Positions 55,298 to 64,000 of a stretch of 64,000 nucleotides of DNA are shown here, in pieces. The first letter of the stretch is position 1. The number at the start of each line of letters is the position of its first letter. The stretch lies in NCBI RefSeq assembly GCF_030811595.1, contig NZ_JAUSRB010000001.1, positions 248,001-312,000 on the forward strand. The letters run 5' to 3'. The position numbers and the translations under genes are program-made. The stretch is from Streptosporangium brasiliense (GTDB lineage Bacteria > Actinomycetota > Actinomycetes > Streptosporangiales > Streptosporangiaceae). The notes beneath the pieces were generated by a model. That model was given only the letters and a program-made list of their open reading frames with translations, was not told where the DNA came from and ran no database searches.

Positions 55298-56751
55298 ATG
55301 AACAGGCCGTCGCCGACGGTCCGCTCGCTGCCGTCGGAGGGCCGGTTGATGACCTTGTGGTTGACCACCATCGCGGTCGAGCCGCCACCGTCGAGGTTCA
55401 TCGCCTGCTTGGCGCCCAGCCAGCGCATCAGCTGAGCCGCCTCCACCATCGAGGCGCCCACGGTGACGCCCGGGTTGCGGCCGTCCACGGTCGCCAGGAT
55501 CAGGCCGCCGGACTTGGTGACGCCGACCAGTGTGCGCGGGTGGCGGCGGAGCATCATCACGACCGACGCGTGCCCGTCGGCCTGGGCGGTGATCCGTACC
55601 CGGCCGTTCCTGAGGAGCCCGACGCCCCCGCCCATGATGTATGTCTCGGGGGTGAGGGGGACGGCCCGCTGCGTCCGCAGGTCGATGACTCTGGTGTCCA
55701 GCTTCATGATGGAGGTCTCCAGGGCGTGCTCCCGGAGCCAGTCGGCCATGATGCCGGTGCCGTGGAGCACGTAGGCGCCGCGCGGGACGGCGCCGCCGGC
55801 CTCCCGGGCGTTGACGATCCGCCCTTGGGCGTCGACCACGATCTCGGCGCCGCCGTCGGCCGCCGTCTTGGTGCCGAACTCCTCGGTGTAGAGGACGAGC
55901 TCGTCCGCTCCGGCGGCCCGGTTGACCCCCTTGACCTCGGTCTTCGCTCCGTCGGCGGGGATCGCGGTGATCGCCGTCTGCAGCTCGGTGATCCGGGCCT
56001 TGCGCCCGTTGATGACCAGGCCGCTGCGGCCGGGCACCGCCTCGCTGAGCAGCTTGCCGCCCACCACCGAGACGCCCATCGGGTCGCCCTGGAGCGCCTT
56101 GGGCGTGTGGATGTTGAAGAAGCCGCCGTTGACCCCGGCGATGGCCTTGGTGAGCTTGGACATGGAGCTGGTGGTCTCACGCTTGGCGACGCTGGTGCCG
56201 ACGCTGGTCCTGAAGGATCCCTTGAAGGTCTTCGGATCCACCATCAGCACGCGCATGTCCCAGGGGCCGGTGGTCTCCAGGCCGTCGTCGCCGAGATAGT
56301 CGGTCTTGGCCCGGATGCCGGCCTCCTTGAGTTCCTTCACCACCTTGTCGGCCTTGGCGCGCTGCTTGAACGTCCACAGGCCGACGCGGACCAGATAGCG
56401 CTCCACGGCCGGAGCGTCCGCGGCGGCGGGCTGCACGATCTTCTCCAGAGTGGGCGTGAAGCCCGCGGCGGCGACCTCCTCGGCCTTCGTCTGGGCGGTG
56501 GTCAGCCTGCCGTCGTCGTGCCCGTTGGGCATCAACACCGTCACGGTCCATCCCTGGGTGGACGTGCCGTACATCACGCTGAAGAGGTCGACCCCCGGCG
56601 CGATGCTGCGCTGGCTCTTGACCGGGATCCCGTTCTGGCCGAGCGGGAAAGCCGAGGAGGGGAAGGTCTGACCCGCCCGGTCGGCCTGGGCGGGAATCGC
56701 CGTGATGGTAAGTGCTATGGCTGAAAGCCCGACGATGATACGTCGCGACAT
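55288..56751 (-). CDS. Secreted phosphodiester glycosidase (NAGPA domain) with SPOR-like region
   Basis: 487 residues. Signal peptide MSRRIIVGLSAIALTITAIPAQA; a segment resembling SPOR/peptidoglycan-binding repeats (about 50-150: YLVRVGLWTFKQRAKADKVVKELKEAG); and a C-terminal NAGPA catalytic domain with IAGVNGGFFN, PRTLVGVTKSGGLILATVDGR and MNLDGGGSTAMVV, motifs of the phosphodiester glycosidase family acting on sugar-1-phosphodiesters. In a bacterium it probably trims cell-wall or teichoic-type polymers (inference). ATG at 56751 after GGGGAGAG. Confidence 0.88.
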   Translation of the reverse strand: MSRRIIVGLSAIALTITAIPAQADRAGQTFPSSAFPLGQNGIPVKSQRSIAPGVDLFSVMYGTSTQGWTVTVLMPNGHDDGRLTTAQTKAEEVAAAGFTPTLEKIVQPAAADAPAVERYLVRVGLWTFKQRAKADKVVKELKEAGIRAKTDYLGDDGLETTGPWDMRVLMVDPKTFKGSFRTSVGTSVAKRETTSSMSKLTKAIAGVNGGFFNIHTPKALQGDPMGVSVVGGKLLSEAVPGRSGLVINGRKARITELQTAITAIPADGAKTEVKGVNRAAGADELVLYTEEFGTKTAADGGAEIVVDAQGRIVNAREAGGAVPRGAYVLHGTGIMADWLREHALETSIMKLDTRVIDLRTQRAVPLTPETYIMGGGVGLLRNGRVRITAQADGHASVVMMLRRHPRTLVGVTKSGGLILATVDGRNPGVTVGASMVEAAQLMRWLGAKQAMNLDGGGSTAMVVNHKVINRPSDGSERTVGDGLFITP

Positions 56752-57040
56752 GTATCTCTCCCCGTTGGTGACCAGACTTCGGTGCACCATCGTGCCGAGA
56801 TCTACCTGTCAAGGGGAGCGAAACACGCCAAACACCACAAGAAAGTGTTGTCGCCTGGGCGGCGCCATATGCGGAACGACGGAATTCGCGTAGTCCCGGG
56901 CTGCCCCCATCGGGTCAACCGCGCTGGTCAATACGGGTTAGCCCACGTCGTTTCGCTGCGCGGGCGGCAATACGGCGCTACGGTGCAGTAGGCCGCATTC
57001 CCTCAGTTCAAGCGGCACGTCTTTCCGAGAGGCAGCCGTC
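56752..57040. other. Intergenic region between divergent genes
   Basis: 289 bp. A minus-strand TTGACA (plus 56807-56812) about 55 bp before the glycosidase ATG is its likely -35, but the -10 is weak. No gene or strong symmetric element was found. Confidence 0.45.
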
Positions 57041-57190
57041 ATGGGGCTGAACATTCTCATTGTGATCATCGCGAGCATGGTCCTGGGTTTCATCCTTGGC
57101 GTGATCCTGGCGCGACCGCGCCGCTGGGATCTCTACGTCTGCGCGGACGACACCCTCCACGTCGACGTCACATCCGACCGAGACGGCTAG
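57041..57190 (+). CDS. Small single-helix membrane protein, 49 residues
   Basis: ATG with GAGAGG 9 nt upstream. Residues 3-24 form one membrane helix (LNILIVIIASMVLGFILGVIL), then ARPRRW as positive-inside flank and a short acidic tail with one Cys (DLYVCADDTLHVDVTSD). The gene is followed by a 16-bp stem terminator. Function unknown. Composition of third positions is like that of real genes here, so I take it as coding. Confidence 0.6.
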   Translation: MGLNILIVIIASMVLGFILGVILARPRRWDLYVCADDTLHVDVTSDRDG

Positions 57191-57220
57191 GCGGGCGCGG
57201 ACCGGCAGGCGCGACAGGCG

Positions 57221-57262
57221 GGCGCAGGCCGTACGGAATCTGGGTCCCGTACGGCCTGCGCC
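57221..57262. terminator. Bidirectional terminator between the small membrane gene and the cupin gene
   Basis: GGCGCAGGCCGTACGG (57221-57236) and its exact complement (57247-57262), a 16-bp stem with 10-nt loop, in the gap of two convergent genes. Confidence 0.75.
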
Positions 57263-57272
57263 GTAAGCTCCG

Positions 57273-57668
57273 TCAGGACAGGCAGTGATAGACCTTGCGG
57301 AGGGTCTCGTGGACGATCCAGGTCGTCTTGGCGCCCTCGGCGAGCAGGCAGACCGATCCCGGGACGAGTTCGACGGCGGCGCCGCCCTCCACCTCCACGG
57401 TGGCCCGGCCGGACAGGACCACGAAGATCTCGTCGCGCTCGACGTCGGTCACCGTGCCCGGGGTGATCTCCCAGATTCCCCGGCTCTGGGAGCCGTCGGG
57501 GGAGGACCACAGCTCGGCCGAGGAGACCTGCGGTGAGCCGGCGATGATCTGGGCGGGGTCCAGCTCGTCGGGCGACAGCCGTACCTCGCCGGTGGGGACG
57601 GCGAAGATCCCGGCGGCGGTGACCATACGGGCCAGGTCGGCGGTCTCGGGGACGAGGATGTCAGGCAT
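57273..57668 (-). CDS. Cupin-domain protein
   Basis: 131 residues, one beta-barrel cupin. The second motif region is seen (DEIFVVLSGRATVEVEGGAAVELVPGSVCLLAEGAKTTWIVHETLRKVYH), matching the DUF861/ureidoglycolate-associated small cupins in which ETLRKVYHC is typical. Enzyme role uncertain; ethanolamine- or ureide-related functions occur. It lies 19 bp after the PucR regulator on the same strand, so the two form one operon. Confidence 0.85.
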   Translation of the reverse strand: MPDILVPETADLARMVTAAGIFAVPTGEVRLSPDELDPAQIIAGSPQVSSAELWSSPDGSQSRGIWEITPGTVTDVERDEIFVVLSGRATVEVEGGAAVELVPGSVCLLAEGAKTTWIVHETLRKVYHCLS

Positions 57669-57687
57669 GGGGGCCTTTCAGGATCTT

Positions 57688-59313
57688 TCAGGTGCGGGGG
57701 TTGTCTCTCCGGAACGATTCCAGCGCCAGCAGCGCGACGTGAAGGGAGAGACAGGACTCGACATCGTCCAGGTCGGTGTCGAGGATCCGTTCCAGCCTAC
57801 GGAGCCGGTCGTAGAAGGCGGGCCGGGACAGGTGGGCCTTCTGGGCGGCGACGGCCTTGTTGCGGCCGGAGTCGAGATAGACCCGGAGGATCCTGGTCAG
57901 GTCACCGCCGCGCTGGGCGTCGTGGGCCAGCAGGGGGCTGAGCTCGCGCTCGGCGAAGGTCTGCAGGCGGGCGTCGTCTCTGAGCAAGTGCAGCAGGCCG
58001 CGCAGGCGCAGGTCGGGGAGGCGGTAGAAGGCCCGGCCGTCGGGCTGCCGGACGGCCACGTCCGCGACCTGCTCCGCCTCGAGGAAGCTCCGCCGTACGT
58101 CACGGAGGGATTCGACCACCGAGCCGGCGGCGAGGACGAACGGGGTGGTGAAGGCCATGCGCAGGCGGTCGGCGAGCGTGGTCAGCGCGGGCTCGGGGAA
58201 GGTGCGCGGAGGCAGCGGGAGCAGGACGCCGACGCGGTTCTGGTTCAGGGCGCCGACCAGGGCGGGGAGTCGGGCGTCGCGGCAGGCGGCCGCGGCGGCG
58301 TCGGCCAGCTCGCCGAGCCGGGCCAGCTGCTCCTGGCCGTCCAGCGCGCTCTCCGGGGGCTCGGTCAGGCGGAGCACCACACTGATCAGCTTGCGGCCGG
58401 TCAGCGGGACGCCGACCGCCCGGGCGCGGGCCGCGGCCTCGTCGGGATCGGCGTAGGCGTGGGTGAGGATGCCGGTGATGATCGTGCCGTGGGCCTGGCG
58501 CTCCAGTGACTCCTGGTGGCGCTCCAGCAGGCGGCCGAGCGCGAGGGTGGTCGCGGCGCGTTCGGCGAGCACGATGTCGCGCGGGCCGGGCTCACCGTCG
58601 CAGAGCAGGATCAACCGGCCCCAGTCCTGCCCTCGGGCGCCGACCATGGTGACCAGCCAGCCGGAGGCCGAGTCGTAGGCGGTCCGCTCCTCCGGCGCCA
58701 CCGCCCGGGACCGCGTCTCCCAGCTCGCCAGCAGCGTCCCGGTGTCACGCCCGGCCGTCTCGCAGGCGAGGACCTGGTGGGCGAGGTTCTCCAGCAGGAC
58801 CGGCCGTCCGGACAGCCGCGCGACCTGGCTGAGCACCTCGGCGGGGGAGGCGCCCTCGACCGACAGCTCGGTGAAGACCTCGTGGAGCTGTTCGGAGGCG
58901 CGCAGCTCCTCCAGCTGGATGTCGATGATCCTGGCGTGGACCGACTCGGTGATCTGCACGAACGGGGTCTCGCGGGCCAGCGTGATCAACGGCAGGCCGT
59001 GCTCCTCGGCGGCGCTGACCACGCCCCGGGGCAGTTCCCTGACGAACTTGCGGCCCAGTTCCACGATCAGCCCGGAGGCGCCCACGGCGGCCAGCTCCGC
59101 GACGTACTGGACCAGTCTCTCAGGGGCGTCGGGGAGCGCGACGCCGGTGGTGAGCACCAGCTCTCCGCCGCGCAGCAGGTGGGCGATGTCGGTGACCTCA
59201 CCGACATGGACCCAGCGCACCCGGGTGTCCAGCCGGTCGGCTCCCGCGACGACCCGGGGGTTGCCTCGGCGGACGGTGTCCAGGGCGAGGACGTCGGCGA
59301 TGGTAGGGAGCAC
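57688..59313 (-). CDS. PucR-family transcriptional regulator
   Basis: 541 residues. N-terminal PucR ligand domain (VLPTIADVLALDTVRRGNPRVVAG ... VRWVHVGEVTDIAHLLRGGELVLTTG), a central GGDEF-like region, and the C-terminal HTH_30 (RILRVYLDSGRNKAVAAQKAHLSRPAFYDRLRRLERIL). PucR members control purine, amino-acid or polyamine use. GTG start; a TACTCT -10 ends about 6 nt before it, suggesting a leaderless mRNA. Probable controller of the cupin gene and of the divergent EamA transporter. Confidence 0.9.
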   Translation of the reverse strand: MLPTIADVLALDTVRRGNPRVVAGADRLDTRVRWVHVGEVTDIAHLLRGGELVLTTGVALPDAPERLVQYVAELAAVGASGLIVELGRKFVRELPRGVVSAAEEHGLPLITLARETPFVQITESVHARIIDIQLEELRASEQLHEVFTELSVEGASPAEVLSQVARLSGRPVLLENLAHQVLACETAGRDTGTLLASWETRSRAVAPEERTAYDSASGWLVTMVGARGQDWGRLILLCDGEPGPRDIVLAERAATTLALGRLLERHQESLERQAHGTIITGILTHAYADPDEAAARARAVGVPLTGRKLISVVLRLTEPPESALDGQEQLARLGELADAAAAACRDARLPALVGALNQNRVGVLLPLPPRTFPEPALTTLADRLRMAFTTPFVLAAGSVVESLRDVRRSFLEAEQVADVAVRQPDGRAFYRLPDLRLRGLLHLLRDDARLQTFAERELSPLLAHDAQRGGDLTRILRVYLDSGRNKAVAAQKAHLSRPAFYDRLRRLERILDTDLDDVESCLSLHVALLALESFRRDNPRT

Positions 59314-59481
59314 ACACCGAGAGTATCCGATCAGACTGTAAGTCCGGACGATAGTTGCATTACATCTTGTTGCGCCGATCCGATTACCGGTCCATGCCTG
59401 CCGCCTCGGCTGCCCACCCCTCGCCGTCAGCGACACCGGTGAAGAGGGTATGGTGGTGTTGAGATGGGAGGAGGGATCAAG

Positions 59482-60642
59482 ATGTCCCGTCCCGGTTTCA
59501 AGGGTTTGATCTTCGCGGCCGTCTCGGCGGTCTGTTTCGGCTTCTCCGGCCCGCTGGCCAAGTCGCTCATCGACGCGGGGCTGTCGCCGCTGCAGGCGGT
59601 GTGGACAAGGCTCGCCGGGGCGGCGCTCGTGCTGCTCGTCGCGACCGCCCTGGTCCGGCCGTCCGCCCTCGCCGTCCCCCGGCACCGGCTGCGCTTCGTC
59701 GCCGCCTACAGCCTGGTCGGCTTCGCCGCGGTGCAGGCCTTCTACTACGGCACGATCGCCCGTCTGCCGGTGGGGGTCGCGGTGCTGTTGGAGTACGCCT
59801 CGCCGGTCCTGGTCCTGGCCTGGGTACGGCTGGCACGCCGGACCCGGCTGCCGCGTGCCGCCGCGGTCGGCGCCGTCCTGGCGGTCGGCGGGCTCGCCTG
59901 CGTCGTCGAGGTGTGGCGGGGTGTCCACCTCGACGGGCTCGGCCTCGTGCTGGGCCTGGGGACGGCGGTCTGCGCCGCGGTGTACTTCCTGCTCAGCCAG
60001 GAGGCGGGAGACGACGTCCACCCGCTCGGCGCGCTCACGTGGGGGCTGACCGGCGCGGCCGCCGTGCTCACGCCGCCGGCCGCGCCGTGGCACCTGCCCT
60101 GGGACCTGGCCACCGCCGACCTCGTACTGGGCGGCTGGAGACTGCCGGCCCCCGCGGCGGTCGGCTGGCTGGTCGTCGTCGGCACCGTGATCGCCTACGC
60201 CACCGGCATCGCGGCGGTGCGGGCCCTGACCGCCGCCGTCGCGGCCACGGTCGCCTCGCTGGAGGTGCTCGCCAGCATCCTCATCGCCTGGGTCCTGCTC
60301 GGCGAGGCGCTCGGCGCCCCCCAACTGCTCGGCGGCGCCCTGGTGCTGGCGGGTGCGCTCCTGGCGCAGCGGACGGTGGCCGGGCGGCGGGCGGCCACCG
60401 TCCAGGACCCGGTGCCCGGCCGGCGGGAGCCCGTGCCCGGCCGGCGGGTGGCGCTCGGCCGGCGGGCGGGGGTCAGGGCCCGGGACGGGGGCCAGGGCCC
60501 TGACGGCGGCGGACGGCGGCGGACGGCGGCCGGCTCCGCGCGGATCCCACCGCCCGGCGGCCGTACGCCCCGCTCCGAGCTTCCGCGCATCTCTGGGCTT
60601 TCACGCATCGGCGCAGGTCAAGTCCTGGTCCTGGGGCATTAA
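59482..60642 (+). CDS. EamA/DMT-family transporter
   Basis: 386 residues. Ten helices as two EamA repeats in the first 305 residues, starting AAVSAVCFGFSGPLAKSLI; the last 80 residues are a repetitive Arg/Gly/Pro tail (VPGRREPVPGRRVALGRR). Exports or imports metabolites; the substrate is unknown. ATG 59482 is preferred since GGGAGGAGG lies 7 nt before it; the ATG at 59464 has no ribosome site. Divergent from the PucR regulator with a 168-bp gap. Confidence 0.87.
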   Translation: MSRPGFKGLIFAAVSAVCFGFSGPLAKSLIDAGLSPLQAVWTRLAGAALVLLVATALVRPSALAVPRHRLRFVAAYSLVGFAAVQAFYYGTIARLPVGVAVLLEYASPVLVLAWVRLARRTRLPRAAAVGAVLAVGGLACVVEVWRGVHLDGLGLVLGLGTAVCAAVYFLLSQEAGDDVHPLGALTWGLTGAAAVLTPPAAPWHLPWDLATADLVLGGWRLPAPAAVGWLVVVGTVIAYATGIAAVRALTAAVAATVASLEVLASILIAWVLLGEALGAPQLLGGALVLAGALLAQRTVAGRRAATVQDPVPGRREPVPGRRVALGRRAGVRARDGGQGPDGGGRRRTAAGSARIPPPGGRTPRSELPRISGLSRIGAGQVLVLGH

Positions 60643-60675
60643 GATTACTTGACCCTTTCTCCGCTGAGAGGCGCG

Positions 60676-64000
<3,325 letters not shown>

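Overview
The window is about 72% G+C outside the ribosomal RNA genes. Codons mostly end in G or C, several starts are GTG, and many gene pairs are coupled by ATGA or GTGA overlaps. Together with an F420-type reductase family, a narGHJI/narK cluster, secreted multidomain chitinases and tRNA-free rRNA spacers, this points to chromosomal DNA of a filamentous soil actinomycete. Streptosporangiaceae is my best guess, by inference only. I see no transposase, integrase, CRISPR array, tRNA gene or phage gene.

Layout. 1-5.6 kb: two MarR regulators, a small secreted Cys-rich protein, an F420-reductase/hemerythrin fusion, a ferredoxin-reductase-type flavoprotein and an MFS exporter. 5.7-9.1 kb: a sulfane-sulfur (persulfide) detoxification regulon, comprising a CstR-type repressor, a persulfide dioxygenase-rhodanese, a membrane rhodanese and a TauE exporter, with three matching operator palindromes. 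9.2-22.8 kb: mixed housekeeping and accessory genes, including an acyl-ACP desaturase with paired palindromes, two-component system 1, TspO, an arginase-family protein, LeuE, an ECF sigma factor with a SnoaL-like tail, and an Lrp/nitroreductase pair. 22.8-30.3 kb: a chitinolytic block of three GH18 chitinases and one GH19 chitinase in a row, behind a long leader carrying a palindromic operator and a strong branched RNA fold. 30.4-38.2 kb: narGHJI (minus strand) facing away from narK, i.e. nitrate respiration.

38.2-49.0 kb: LapA-like protein, GT-C type membrane glycosyltransferase, PhzF, arylamine N-acetyltransferase, AraC regulator, a DGPF/YCII protein with its ECF42 sigma factor, an FtsX/ATPase ABC exporter beside two-component system 2, and an AI-2E family permease. 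49.2-54.95 kb: one complete rrn operon (16S-23S-5S) with promoter and terminator. 55.0-64 kb: a decayed Lrp fragment, a secreted phosphodiester glycosidase, a 49-residue membrane peptide, a PucR-cupin operon, an EamA exporter, and the first 1,108 codons of a soluble poly-HAMP hybrid-type histidine kinase that runs off the window.

How the genes work together. The sulfur regulon should oxidise persulfide and export sulfite or thiosulfate under CstR control. The chitinases combine four binding-module arrangements with two unrelated catalytic folds, so they should attack different parts of the same polymer. ECF42 and its DGPF gene form a known sigma-factor module, and a matching promoter is visible. 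Several convergent neighbours overlap at their 3' ends, and one such pair has been separated by an exact 44-bp tandem duplication. No single stretch looks like a wholly new multi-gene system. The points most worth testing are the chitinase leader, the extra CstR operator in a gene-free gap, the 44-bp duplication and the poly-HAMP kinase.
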